Of a stretch of 64,000 nt of DNA, positions 1 to 8,819 are shown piece after piece. The notes beneath the pieces were generated by a model, which was not told the DNA's origin, searched no databases, and was given only the letters and a program-made list of their open reading frames with translations. Source of the DNA: Paucimonas lemoignei (GTDB lineage: Bacteria > Pseudomonadota > Gammaproteobacteria > Pseudomonadales > Pseudomonadaceae). The stretch is from NCBI GenBank assembly GCA_900475325.1, contig LS483371.1, forward strand, positions 1,116,001-1,180,000, read 5' to 3'. A program made the position numbers and the translations under genes. How positions within the stretch are numbered: the stretch's first letter is position 1; each line of letters starts with the position of its first letter.

Positions 1-2
1 GT

Positions 3-1346
3 CAGCAGGAGCAATTGCAGGACGCTCTGCTGGCCGAGCGTGCTGCGGATTTGCGTGATGTGGGGCGCCGCGTGCTGGCGCAGATTTGCGGCATCGAAAC
101 CCTGGTTGCACCGGATGAACCGTACATTCTGGTGATGGATGAAGTCGGGCCTTCTGATGTGGCGCGTCTTGATCCGGCTGATGTGGCGGGCATCCTGACG
201 GCTCGTGGCGGCGCTACCGCCCACAGCGCCATCGTCGCACGCGCGTTGGGTATTCCGGCGTTGGTCGGCGCAGGCGATGGGGTATTGCAACTCAAGCCTG
301 GCACGGTGCTGTTGCTCGACGGCCAGAAAGGCCGCCTGAGTGTTGCGCCGGATGCCGAGACCTTGCGTCGCGCCGTCGAAGAGCGCGACAACCGCGAGCA
401 GCGTCTGCAAGCCGCCGCCGAAAAACGCATGGAGCCTGCGGTCACCCGTGACGGTCATGCTGTGGAAGTATTCGCCAATATCGGCGACAGCGCCGGTACG
501 CCCGCTGCCGTGGAACAAGGCGCGGAAGGCATCGGCCTGCTGCGCACCGAATTGCTGTTCATGGCCCACTCCCAGGCGCCGGATGAGGCGACCCAGGAAG
601 CCGAATACCGCCGCGTGCTGGACGACCTGCAAGGTCGGCCGCTGGTGGTGCGCACTCTGGACGTGGGCGGTGACAAGCCGCTGCCGTACTGGCCCATCGA
701 TAAAGAAGAAAACCCGTTCCTCGGCGTGCGCGGCATTCGCCTGACCCTGCAACGTCCGGACGTCATGGAAAGCCAACTGCGTGCCTTGCTGCGCGCGGCT
801 GACAATCGCCCGTTGCGCATCATGTTTCCCATGGTTGGCACCGTTGAAGAATGGCGCCAGGCCCGAGACATGACTGAACGCCTGCGTCTGGAGATCCCGG
901 TCGCTGACTTGCAGATCGGCATCATGATCGAAGTGCCGTCCGCAGCGTTGCTGGCGCCCGTGCTGGCCAAAGAAGTGGATTTCTTCAGTGTCGGCACCAA
1001 CGACCTGACGCAGTACACCCTGGCCATCGACCGCGGCCACCCGACGCTGTCGGCCCAGGCTGATGGTCTGCACCCGTCGGTCTTGCAGTTGATCGACATC
1101 ACCGTGCGCGCCGCCCATGCCAATGGCAAGTGGGTGGGCGTCTGCGGCGAGCTGGCGGCGGATCCGCTGGCGGTGCCGGTGCTGGTCGGTCTCGGGGTGG
1201 ATGAACTGAGTGTTTCGGCACGCAGCATTGGCGAGGTCAAAGCCTGTGTGCGGGAACTGAATGTGAGCAGTGCGAAACAACTGGCGCAAACCGCGCTGAC
1301 GGTGGGCAGTGCCGCCGAAGTCCGCGCTCTAGTGGAGGCTTTGTAA
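3..1346 (+). CDS. fruB: Fructose PTS multiphosphoryl transfer protein FruB, C-terminal part (5' end outside window)
   Basis: This is the enzyme I module that takes phosphate from PEP and passes it, via HPr and EIIA modules of the same polypeptide, to FruA for fructose uptake. The frame is open from the left edge, so the EIIA/HPr part lies outside. The EI phospho-histidine motif GGATAHSAIVAR is visible near the start (His 70 counting from the first in-window Met at 15). The PEP-binding part follows, with DVGGDKPLPYW, IMIEVPSAALLAP, VGTNDLTQY and GVCGELAADP. The stop overlaps the fruK start (TAATG). That this is the fused FruB form rather than a stand-alone EI is inferred from the fruK-fruA context. 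Confidence 0.93.
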   Translation, partial: QQEQLQDALLAERAADLRDVGRRVLAQICGIETLVAPDEPYILVMDEVGPSDVARLDPADVAGILTARGGATAHSAIVARALGIPALVGAGDGVLQLKPGTVLLLDGQKGRLSVAPDAETLRRAVEERDNREQRLQAAAEKRMEPAVTRDGHAVEVFANIGDSAGTPAAVEQGAEGIGLLRTELLFMAHSQAPDEATQEAEYRRVLDDLQGRPLVVRTLDVGGDKPLPYWPIDKEENPFLGVRGIRLTLQRPDVMESQLRALLRAADNRPLRIMFPMVGTVEEWRQARDMTERLRLEIPVADLQIGIMIEVPSAALLAPVLAKEVDFFSVGTNDLTQYTLAIDRGHPTLSAQADGLHPSVLQLIDITVRAAHANGKWVGVCGELAADPLAVPVLVGLGVDELSVSARSIGEVKACVRELNVSSAKQLAQTALTVGSAAEVRALVEAL

Positions 1347-2287
1347 TGGCCAAGATTCTGACCCTGACCATGAACCCGGCGCTGGACCTGACCGTTCAGT
1401 TGGGCCCGTTGCAACTGGGGCAAGTCAATCGCAGCGAGGCCATGCTCAGCCACGCGGCCGGTAAAGGCCTGAACGTGGCCCAGGTGCTGGCTGATCTGGG
1501 GCATGAACTGACGGTTGCCGGGTTTCTCGGTATCGACAATCAACAGCCCTTCGAGGCTTTGTTCGCCCGGCGTGGTTTTGTCGACGAGTTCGTTCGCGTG
1601 CCTGGGGAAACCCGCAGCAATATCAAACTGGCCGAAGCGTCCGGTCGCATCACCGACCTGAACGGCCCTGGCCCGATGGTCAGTGAAGAAGCTCAGCAGG
1701 CGCTTTATGTGCGGGTCGAGCAGATTGCCGAGCAATTTGATGCAGTGGTCGTAGCGGGTAGCTTGCCGCGCGGGGTCAGCCCTGAATGGCTGCACAAGTT
1801 GCTGGTGCGGATCAAAGACCTGGGCCTCAAGGTGGCGCTGGACAGCAGCGGCCTGGCCTTGCGTGCAGGCCTCGCTGCCGGGCCTTGGTTGATCAAGCCC
1901 AACACCGAAGAGCTGGCCGACGCGCTGGACGCACCGATCATTTCCATCGCTGCCCAGGCCGAAGCGGCTGCCAATCTGCGCGCACGGGGTATCGAGCATG
2001 TGGTGATTTCCCAAGGCTCCGAAGGCGTGCACTGGTTCAGCGCCAATACCGCGCTGCAATCGCTACCGCCGAAAGTCACCGTCGCCAGCACGGTGGGCGC
2101 CGGGGATTCGCTGCTGGCCGGGATGGTCCACGGTTTGCTCAGCGGCCACTCGCCGCAACAAACCCTGCGCACCGCCACCGCGATTGCGGCCATGGCCGTG
2201 ACCCAGATTGGTTTTGGCATCAGCGACACCGCGCAACTCAAACGCCTTGAAGGTGGTGTGAGCGTGCGCACTCTCGCGGAAAAATAA
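1346..2287 (+). CDS. fruK: 1-phosphofructokinase FruK
   Basis: Cytoplasmic kinase of the PfkB/ribokinase family. It phosphorylates fructose 1-phosphate, the product of FruA uptake, to fructose 1,6-bisphosphate. The 313 residues match the family length. The N-terminal substrate-binding signature is seen at residues 39-50 (GKGLNVAQVLAD). The C-terminal anion-hole motif VGAGDS is at 250-255, with the catalytic base Asp 254. The start overlaps the fruB stop by one base, indicating translational coupling. A REP pair and about 150 bases separate it from fruA, but the fruBKA order is the usual operon. Confidence 0.96.
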   Translation: MAKILTLTMNPALDLTVQLGPLQLGQVNRSEAMLSHAAGKGLNVAQVLADLGHELTVAGFLGIDNQQPFEALFARRGFVDEFVRVPGETRSNIKLAEASGRITDLNGPGPMVSEEAQQALYVRVEQIAEQFDAVVVAGSLPRGVSPEWLHKLLVRIKDLGLKVALDSSGLALRAGLAAGPWLIKPNTEELADALDAPIISIAAQAEAAANLRARGIEHVVISQGSEGVHWFSANTALQSLPPKVTVASTVGAGDSLLAGMVHGLLSGHSPQQTLRTATAIAAMAVTQIGFGISDTAQLKRLEGGVSVRTLAEK

Positions 2288-2310
2288 GAGATCACAGGTT
2301 AGTGGTCATC

Positions 2311-2383
2311 TGTAGGAGCTGCCGCAGGCTGCGAAAGTAATGGATCAGGCACACCGCCTTCGCAGCCTTCGGCAGCTCCTACA
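2311..2383. repeat. REP inverted pair (TGTAGGAGCTGCCG type)
   Basis: Two 25-base arms, TGTAGGAGCTGCCGCAGGCT... and its inverse complement, differ at one position and flank a spacer of about 23 bases. The same unit recurs at 27286-27358. It lies between fruK and fruA and could fold into a hairpin in the mRNA, stabilising fruBK or lowering fruA expression. Confidence 0.9.
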
Positions 2384-2437
2384 AAAATGCATTTGAATTC
2401 AGTTGGTCATGCACTGGATAACAAGAGAGAACCGGTA

Positions 2438-4180
2438 ATGAATCTAATCATTGTGACAGCCTGCCCAAACGGCAAGGTCAGCAGCGTCCTCAGTGCTCGG
2501 TTGCTTGATGCCGCTGCCCAGCGTCTGGGCTGGAGCACCAGCGTTGAAGTCGTGGACCCACGCAACCCCGAATCGAAGCTGACTGCCGAACAAATCGCGA
2601 CGGCGGATTGGGTGCTGGTGGTCAATACCGGTGAGGTCGACCTGACACGCTTTGTCGGCAAGCGCCTGCTGCAAGACACGCCGGCCCATGCGTTGCAGGA
2701 TGTGGATGGTTTCCTCCAGCGTGCTGCCGAGCAGGCCCAGGTGTATGCCGCGCCGGTTGCCTCGTCGGCGCCTGCCGTTACCGGTGCTGCTGGCGTGCCG
2801 CGTCTGGTTGCGGTCACGGCTTGCCCAACGGGTGTGGCGCATACGTTCATGGCGGCCGAAGCCATACAACAGGCCGCCAAGCGCCTGGGGTATGAGCTGC
2901 ACGTCGAGACTCAAGGCTCGGTCGGTGCGCGCAACCCGCTGACCGCCCAGGCCATCGCCGACGCTGACGTCGTGCTGCTGGCAGCTGACATCGAAGTCAA
3001 TACCGAGCGTTTTGCAGGCAAGAAGATTTATCGCTGTGGCACCGGCATCGCGCTGAAGCAATCCGAAGCAACACTGAAAAAAGCCCTGGCTGAGGCGCAG
3101 GTCGAATCCACAGGCAGCGCTTCGAATGCACCCGCCAAGCAGGAAAAGACCGGCGTTTACAAGCATCTGCTGACCGGTGTGTCCTACATGCTGCCGATGG
3201 TGGTAGCGGGTGGTCTGTTGATTGCGCTGTCATTTGTATTCGGCATCGAGGCATTCAAGGAGCAGGGCACGCTGGCCGCTGCCTTGATGCAGATTGGCGG
3301 TGAAGCCGCGTTCAAACTGATGGTGCCTTTGCTGGCAGGTTACATCGCCTATTCCATTGCTGACCGTCCAGGCCTGGCACCGGGCATGATCGGCGGTTTG
3401 TTGGCCAGCACCTTGGGCGCCGGTTTTATCGGCGGGATCGCGGCCGGTTTCATTGCCGGTTACAGCGCCTGGGCCGTCAATCGTTATGCGCGCCTGCCCG
3501 CCAGCGTCGAAGCGTTGAAGCCGATCCTGATCATTCCGTTGTTATCGAGCCTGTTCACCGGGCTGGTGATGATTTACGTGGTGGGCAAACCGGTTGCCGG
3601 GCTGCTGGAAAGCCTTACGCATTTCCTCGAAACCATGGGCACCACCAACGCGATTCTGCTCGGCGTCGTGCTTGGCGCGATGATGTGTGTCGACCTGGGG
3701 GGGCCGATCAACAAGGCCTCGTACGCGTTTTCGGTGGGTTTGCTGGCATCCCAGAGTTACGCGCCGATGGCCGCCGCAATGGCCGCGGGTATGGTGCCGC
3801 CGATTGGCATGGGCATCGCCAGTTTCATTGCCCGACGCAAGTTTGCCCAGAGTGAACGCGAAGCGGGCAAGGCGGCGTTCGTGCTGGGCCTGTGCTTTAT
3901 CTCCGAGGGCGCGATTCCGTTTGCGGCCAAGGACCCACTGCGGGTAATCCCGGCGAGCATTGCCGGTGGCGCACTGACGGGCGCTTTGTCGATGTATTTT
4001 GGCTGCAAACTGATGGCCCCTCACGGCGGCTTGTTTGTAATGCTGATCCCCAATGCCATCAACCACGCGCTGTTGTACCTGCTGGCGATTGTTGCGGGCA
4101 GCCTGGTGACAGGCGTGACCTACGCGCTGCTCAAGCGGCCGGAAGTGGCGGAGATGGAGGTTGCTCCCGCGCAGGCGTAA
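2438..4180 (+). CDS. fruA: PTS fructose transporter subunit EIIBC FruA
   Basis: Inner-membrane permease that transports fructose and phosphorylates it to fructose 1-phosphate. From ATG 2438 it has 580 residues. An upstream in-frame ATG at 2387 lies just after the REP; 2438 has GAGAGA upstream and gives the expected N terminus MNLIIVTACPNG. There are two tandem EIIB-like domains. The first has Cys 9 (VTACPNG) and the second Cys 129 (VTACPTGVAHTFMAAEA); the second carries the full active-site signature. A hydrophobic EIIC domain follows from about residue 245 to the end. A REP pair follows the stop. Confidence 0.95.
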   Translation: MNLIIVTACPNGKVSSVLSARLLDAAAQRLGWSTSVEVVDPRNPESKLTAEQIATADWVLVVNTGEVDLTRFVGKRLLQDTPAHALQDVDGFLQRAAEQAQVYAAPVASSAPAVTGAAGVPRLVAVTACPTGVAHTFMAAEAIQQAAKRLGYELHVETQGSVGARNPLTAQAIADADVVLLAADIEVNTERFAGKKIYRCGTGIALKQSEATLKKALAEAQVESTGSASNAPAKQEKTGVYKHLLTGVSYMLPMVVAGGLLIALSFVFGIEAFKEQGTLAAALMQIGGEAAFKLMVPLLAGYIAYSIADRPGLAPGMIGGLLASTLGAGFIGGIAAGFIAGYSAWAVNRYARLPASVEALKPILIIPLLSSLFTGLVMIYVVGKPVAGLLESLTHFLETMGTTNAILLGVVLGAMMCVDLGGPINKASYAFSVGLLASQSYAPMAAAMAAGMVPPIGMGIASFIARRKFAQSEREAGKAAFVLGLCFISEGAIPFAAKDPLRVIPASIAGGALTGALSMYFGCKLMAPHGGLFVMLIPNAINHALLYLLAIVAGSLVTGVTYALLKRPEVAEMEVAPAQA

Positions 4181-4201
4181 TAGGATGCCTGTACGGACCT
4201 C

Positions 4202-4267
4202 TTCGCGAATGAATTCGCTCCCACAGGGTGAACGCGTTTTAACTGTGGGAGCGAATTCATTCGCGAA
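4202..4267. repeat. REP inverted pair (TGTGGGAGCGAATTC type)
   Basis: Arms TTCGCGAATGAATTCGCTCC... and the inverse GTGGGAGCGAATTCATTCGC... flank a 17-base spacer. This pair is in the opposite orientation (tails out) to the copies of the same unit at 6011-6102 and 10324-10395. It sits between fruA and the phoD-like gene. Confidence 0.9.
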
Positions 4268-4359
4268 AGCTGCCTTCCTGGCGATGAAAATCTTTCATTG
4301 TCACAAATGCCCAACCTTGCGCTGCTAGCTTTTCCCCTTACTTTCCAAGGGGAATACTC

Positions 4360-5925
4360 ATGACTCAGTTCGATCTGACACGCCGCCGCATCATTCAGGC
4401 GGCAGGCGCGGGCCTGCTGCTGCCGGGTTTGGCACCAGCGGTTATCGCATCGGTTCAGGATCGCCCGAAAATCACCGACGGCGTGCAATCGGGCGACGTG
4501 CTGGGGGATCGCGCCATGGTCTGGAGCCGCAGCGACCGGCCTTCGCGCATGGTGGTGGAGTGGGATACCCGCAGCATGTTCACCAATCCGCGCCGGGTGG
4601 TGTCGGCACTGGCTGATCAGCGCACCGATTTCACGGCTCGGGTCGAACTCAGCGAATTGCCCGCTGATCAGGCGATTTTTTATCGGGTGCAGTTCGAAGA
4701 TGCTCAATCGGGCGTGACCAGTGAACCCTGGTTCGGCCATTTGCGTAGCGTGCCTCAGCAACGTCGCGACCTGCGCTTCGTCTGGAGTGGCGATACCGTC
4801 GGCCAAGGCTTCGGGATCAATCCAGACATCGGTGGCATGCGCATTTACGAGGCCATGCGCCTGCGTCTCCCGGATTTCTTCATCCACAGTGGCGATACGA
4901 TTTACGCCGATGGCCCGGTCCCGGCGCAGATCGTCACTGAAGGCGGCCGTGTCTGGCGCAACATCACCACCGAAGCCAAGAGCAAGGTTGCCGAGACCCT
5001 TGACGAGTATCGTGGCGCCTACCGCTACAACCTGATGGACGACAACCTGCGTCGCTTCAACGCCGAGGTGCCGCAGATCTGGCAGTGGGACGACCACGAA
5101 GTCACCAACAATTGGTCACCCAGCAAGCAGCTCGATGATCGTTACAAGGTCAAGGATGTGCAACTGCTGGCTTCTCGCGGGCGGCAGGCCTTTCTCGAGT
5201 ACGCGCCCATGCGTATTCAGCAGGCCGATAACGGCGGGCGGATTTACCGCAAGTTGAGTTATGGGCCGATGCTCGATGTGTTCGTGCTCGACATGCGCAG
5301 CTACCGCGACGGCAACGACGCCAACCTGGCAGACAAACCGGGGATCACCACGGCATTCCTTGGCCGTACTCAGCTGGACTGGCTCAAGGCTGAGCTCAAG
5401 GCTTCCAACGCGCAGTGGAAAGTCATCGCCGCCGATATGCCCATTGGCCTGGGCGTGCCGGATGGCGAAGTGAGCCCCGGCGTGGCGCGCTGGGAAGCCA
5501 TCGCCAATGGCAACGACGGCCCGGCTGCAGGACGAGAACTGGAAGTCGCCGAACTGCTGGGCTTTTTGCGGGCGCAGAAAGTCCGTGATTGCGTGTGGCT
5601 CACTGCTGATGTGCATTACTGCGCGGCGCACCATTACCAGCCGAATCGCGCGGTGTTTCAGGATTTCGATCCGTTCTGGGAGTTCGTCGCCGGGCCGTTG
5701 AACGCGGGCAGCTTCGGGCCTAATCCACTGGATAAAACCTTCGGCCCCGAACTGGTCTTCCAGAAGGCACCACCGGCACAGAACACCTCGCCATTCGCCG
5801 GCTTTCAATTCTTCGGCGAAGTGAACATCGACGGCCAGAGCGCCGAGATGACCGTGACGTTGCGGGATCTTGACGGGGTTTCGGTGTTCGAGAAGAAGCT
5901 GGTGCCCGCGCGGGATACCGCGTAG
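4360..5925 (+). CDS. PhoD-like alkaline phosphatase/phosphodiesterase, Tat-exported
   Basis: Predicted periplasmic or secreted metallophosphoesterase that releases phosphate from organic esters. The N terminus MTQFDLTRRRIIQAAGAG is a twin-arginine signal followed by a hydrophobic stretch. Metal-site motifs of the PhoD family are visible: SGDTVGQGFG, HSGDTIYADGP, QWDDHEVTNNW and TADVHYCAAHHY. The length of 521 residues is normal for PhoD. The ATG at 4360 is preceded by AAGGGGAATACTC, a good ribosome site. It is a single gene between REP pairs. I saw no clear Pho box, but the upstream region was not searched exhaustively. Confidence 0.88.
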   Translation: MTQFDLTRRRIIQAAGAGLLLPGLAPAVIASVQDRPKITDGVQSGDVLGDRAMVWSRSDRPSRMVVEWDTRSMFTNPRRVVSALADQRTDFTARVELSELPADQAIFYRVQFEDAQSGVTSEPWFGHLRSVPQQRRDLRFVWSGDTVGQGFGINPDIGGMRIYEAMRLRLPDFFIHSGDTIYADGPVPAQIVTEGGRVWRNITTEAKSKVAETLDEYRGAYRYNLMDDNLRRFNAEVPQIWQWDDHEVTNNWSPSKQLDDRYKVKDVQLLASRGRQAFLEYAPMRIQQADNGGRIYRKLSYGPMLDVFVLDMRSYRDGNDANLADKPGITTAFLGRTQLDWLKAELKASNAQWKVIAADMPIGLGVPDGEVSPGVARWEAIANGNDGPAAGRELEVAELLGFLRAQKVRDCVWLTADVHYCAAHHYQPNRAVFQDFDPFWEFVAGPLNAGSFGPNPLDKTFGPELVFQKAPPAQNTSPFAGFQFFGEVNIDGQSAEMTVTLRDLDGVSVFEKKLVPARDTA

Positions 5926-6010
5926 TTCTTTTGCAGGTGGTCCCGTGTCGTCCAGACGCCGCCCGGCCGTCCCTACGGCTCGGGGGATGAATCCGGGGCG
6001 GCGAATAACC

Positions 6011-6102
6011 TGTGGGAGCGAATTCATTCGCGAAGACGAACGTACAGGCGATGCATATCGGTTGATATTGACCGGCCCCTTCGCGAATGAATTCGCTCCC
6101 AC
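6011..6102. repeat. REP inverted pair (TGTGGGAGCGAATTC type)
   Basis: Arms TGTGGGAGCGAATTCATTCG... and the inverse ...GAATGAATTCGCTCCCAC flank a spacer of about 46 bases. It occupies the centre of the 336-base gap 5926-6261, in which I see no gene. The rest of the gap is ordinary sequence leading to the AEC carrier gene. Confidence 0.9.
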
Positions 6103-6261
6103 CGTTGGGCTGCGGGGTGTCAGGCAGATCGCATTCGCATTCGCTGCCCTGCACGGCTAAAGCCCTACGGCGGGTGTCGGCCTCCCGACCAAAATCCCTG
6201 ACCCGCTCTCGTCTATGCTGGCTTATCATTAGCCACCTAACGACAGGACAGGGTTGAGCGC

Positions 6262-7203
6262 ATGCTGGAAATCTTCTACCAAACCCTGGCTATCACCGCG
6301 CCGGTCTTCGCCATGTTGTTCCTCGGCGTGCTGCTTAAGCGGATCAACTGGATCGATGACGGTTTCATCATGACCGCGTCGAGTCTGGTGTTTAACGTGA
6401 CGATGCCCGCGCTGTTGTTTCTGGGCATCATCCATGCGGACCTGCGGGCGGCTTTGCAGCCGTCGCTGCTGATCTTCTTCTCCGTGATTACCCTGGCAGG
6501 TTTTGCGTTTGCCTGGGCCTGGGCGATCTGGCGGGTGCCTCTGGTGGATCGCGGGATTTTTGTTCAGGGTGCGTTTCGCGGTAACAACGGCGTGATCGGT
6601 CTGGCCCTGGCTGCGAGTATGTACGGCGACTATGGGATCTCCCTGGGCGCTATCCTTGCCGCGCTGGTCATCCTCTTCTACAACGCGCTGTCGACCATCG
6701 TGCTGGCGGTGTACAGCCCGGTGATCAAGTCTGACCCGTGGAGCCTGTTCAAAAGCGTGCTGGGCAACCCGCTGATCATCAGCATCATCCTCGCGTCACC
6801 CTTCGCCTATTTCAAGATTCCCCTGCCGCACTGGTTCGAGACCTCGGGCAACTACCTGGCGCAAATGACCTTGCCGTTGGCTCTGATCTGTATTGGCGGC
6901 ACGTTGTCGCTCAATTCGTTGCGTCAGAGTGGCGAGCTGGCGATCAGCGCCAGCGTGATGAAGATGATCACTTTGCCGGTGCTCTCCACTCTGGCAGCGT
7001 GGCTGTGCGGCTTTCGCGGCGCGGAGCTGGGCATTCTGTTTCTGTATTTCGCCAGCCCAACGGCGGCTTCCAGCTATGTCATGGCCCGCGCGGCCAATGG
7101 CAATCATCAACTGGCAGCGGCAATTATCGTTATCACCACGCTGGCAGCGGCGGTCACTACCAACATCGGGGTTTTCATACTGCAATGGGGCGGCTGGATC
7201 TAG
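6262..7203 (+). CDS. AEC family (auxin efflux carrier-like) transporter
   Basis: Inner-membrane carrier of 313 residues, nearly all hydrophobic, with about ten predicted membrane spans arranged as two halves. The N terminus ETLAITAPVFAMLFLGVLL and the GAFRGNNGVIGLALAAS segment (Asn pair in the broken helix) are typical of the AEC/MleP family. Substrates in bacteria are often dicarboxylates such as malate, but the substrate here cannot be read from sequence. ATG 6262 follows GACAGGACAGGG. The last four bases overlap the end of the converging gene at 7200. Confidence 0.85.
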   Translation: MLEIFYQTLAITAPVFAMLFLGVLLKRINWIDDGFIMTASSLVFNVTMPALLFLGIIHADLRAALQPSLLIFFSVITLAGFAFAWAWAIWRVPLVDRGIFVQGAFRGNNGVIGLALAASMYGDYGISLGAILAALVILFYNALSTIVLAVYSPVIKSDPWSLFKSVLGNPLIISIILASPFAYFKIPLPHWFETSGNYLAQMTLPLALICIGGTLSLNSLRQSGELAISASVMKMITLPVLSTLAAWLCGFRGAELGILFLYFASPTAASSYVMARAANGNHQLAAAIIVITTLAAAVTTNIGVFILQWGGWI

Positions 7204-8681
7204 GCCCCCGGCAGGGTCTTGCACGCCGGTTCGCTCTGCGGTGGCGGTTGCGCGGGATAGCGCTGGGGCAGGATATGCACCGGCGTTGTGACGACCATAC
7301 CGTCGCTGAACGTTGCCTCGACAAAGCTGGCTGTCCAGCCCCGCGTGGGGTTTTTCAAGCTGATCACCAGCCTGTCTGTGGCGCTGTTCAGCTCTTGTGG
7401 CTGATAACGAATCCCGCAGGCATGGCGAAAATCCCGGGCCAGTGCATTCGTGGCTGTCCACTGCACCACTTTGGTGGGCGGCTCTGAAAACAGCACGGCG
7501 TAACGTTGCTGGGCTCGGTCCGCATCGCTCTGCATGCTGATCGACGGCATCGGACGGCTTTGACGCAAGCGGTTGATGAACGGTACCAGCGCACTTTCCA
7601 CGTAGTGTTGAATGCCGTAATGGCTTGAGTTAGGCGCAACCCGCAGGGCTTTTTCCCCCGGCAACTGGTTGAAGAAGAACCGCGCGTTGTCCGGCACGAA
7701 GAAGTCGTCGCCACTGGCATTGACGATGTATTTGGGGATGGCAAGGCGATGGGCGTAGGCGCTGTCCAGATAGCGCAGCGGGTCCTCGATTTGCATCAGT
7801 TTGTCGAAGTTGGCGGTCTTGATCTGCTGGGTAATGCCTTCACGCTGATAGGCGCCAAATGCCACGGGCCAGCTTTTTCCGTAAGTCTGCCAGGTGTGCT
7901 CCAGCACTTTGTCCATCCCGAGGATATCGATCACAAACGGCACGATGGCCGTGATTCGCTCATCGGTCAGCGCTGCCAGCCAACTGACCCAGCCACGCTT
8001 GGAGGCGCCGGTGGCGATAAACCTGTCGACCTTCCACGGCTTTAATTCACGCTCGGCAAGGTCCATGGTGCGGATCATCGATTGCATCATCGGAATGTGC
8101 AGAGAGAGCGTCGGCCTTTGCTCGGGATTTTTCAGGAAGAGCTTCCAGCTATGGGCCACGCTGTCATCCTCGCGGCGGGCGACCCCATCATCGTTGTAGC
8201 TCAGGTATTGGTTCGGGACGTTGCTGGTGGTGATGACGATGGTGCGTGTGCGTTTTGCAATCGACAGCGCCATGGTTTGAGTGAAGTCAGTGGCGGGTTC
8301 TGCTTCTTTTCGAGGTCTTGGGTGGTTGGTGCCATTGTTGGCCACCAGCAATGCCTGGCCGGGCAGGGCTCCTTGGGGAATATAGATGGCGACTTCGTGA
8401 ACCCATTCGCCCGGTTCCACCAAGGCCAGAGGCGACCAGTATTGCGAGCGCAGTTCAAAGGTGCGTTTTTCGACCTCAGGCAGTGACTCGACACCGGTTG
8501 CCCGGTAATTGAGAGGCTTGGACGCCTGGGCGTTTTTATAGCCGGTCAGCACTGCGCTGAAGTCTCTGACATCTTCAACAAACGGCGCAGGCTCTGAGGT
8601 CTTGGCAGACAAGTTGCCAGCGGCGAGCAAGGTCAGGGCAAGCGCAACTGACGAGGTCCTCAAGTAACGGAGCAGTGGCAT
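7200..8681 (-). CDS. PhoPQ-activated pathogenicity-related (PqaA-type) alpha/beta hydrolase family protein
   Basis: 493-residue exported protein with a signal peptide (MPLLRYLRTSSVALALTLLA...). The whole length resembles the PhoPQ-activated pathogenicity-related family. A nucleophile elbow GASKRGW places a Ser at 227. GDDFFVPDN and NSSHYGIQ near residues 345-372 supply likely Asp and His partners, suggesting a serine-hydrolase fold. The family was named for PhoP/PhoQ-activated pqaA of Salmonella; its reaction is unknown to me. It converges with the AEC gene with a 4-base overlap. No PhoP box was recognised. Confidence 0.8.
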   Translation of the reverse strand: MPLLRYLRTSSVALALTLLAAGNLSAKTSEPAPFVEDVRDFSAVLTGYKNAQASKPLNYRATGVESLPEVEKRTFELRSQYWSPLALVEPGEWVHEVAIYIPQGALPGQALLVANNGTNHPRPRKEAEPATDFTQTMALSIAKRTRTIVITTSNVPNQYLSYNDDGVARREDDSVAHSWKLFLKNPEQRPTLSLHIPMMQSMIRTMDLAERELKPWKVDRFIATGASKRGWVSWLAALTDERITAIVPFVIDILGMDKVLEHTWQTYGKSWPVAFGAYQREGITQQIKTANFDKLMQIEDPLRYLDSAYAHRLAIPKYIVNASGDDFFVPDNARFFFNQLPGEKALRVAPNSSHYGIQHYVESALVPFINRLRQSRPMPSISMQSDADRAQQRYAVLFSEPPTKVVQWTATNALARDFRHACGIRYQPQELNSATDRLVISLKNPTRGWTASFVEATFSDGMVVTTPVHILPQRYPAQPPPQSEPACKTLPGA

Positions 8682-8819
8682 ATTATCTTCCTGAATGTGT
8701 GGCGAGCAGCGCGATGGGCGGGGCGCGCTGAGGCCGCTCAGTTTTCTTCAGGAAGCGAGATTGTGCAGTAGGACCTTTCTGGCGTGCTCGTAGGGTAAGT
8801 CGGAAGGATCGGTGCGACG

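Noticed and set aside
7200..7203. Overlap of the AEC carrier and PqaA-like genes as a sign of an error
   Set aside because: A four-base overlap of converging stop codons (TAG and its opposite) is ordinary.
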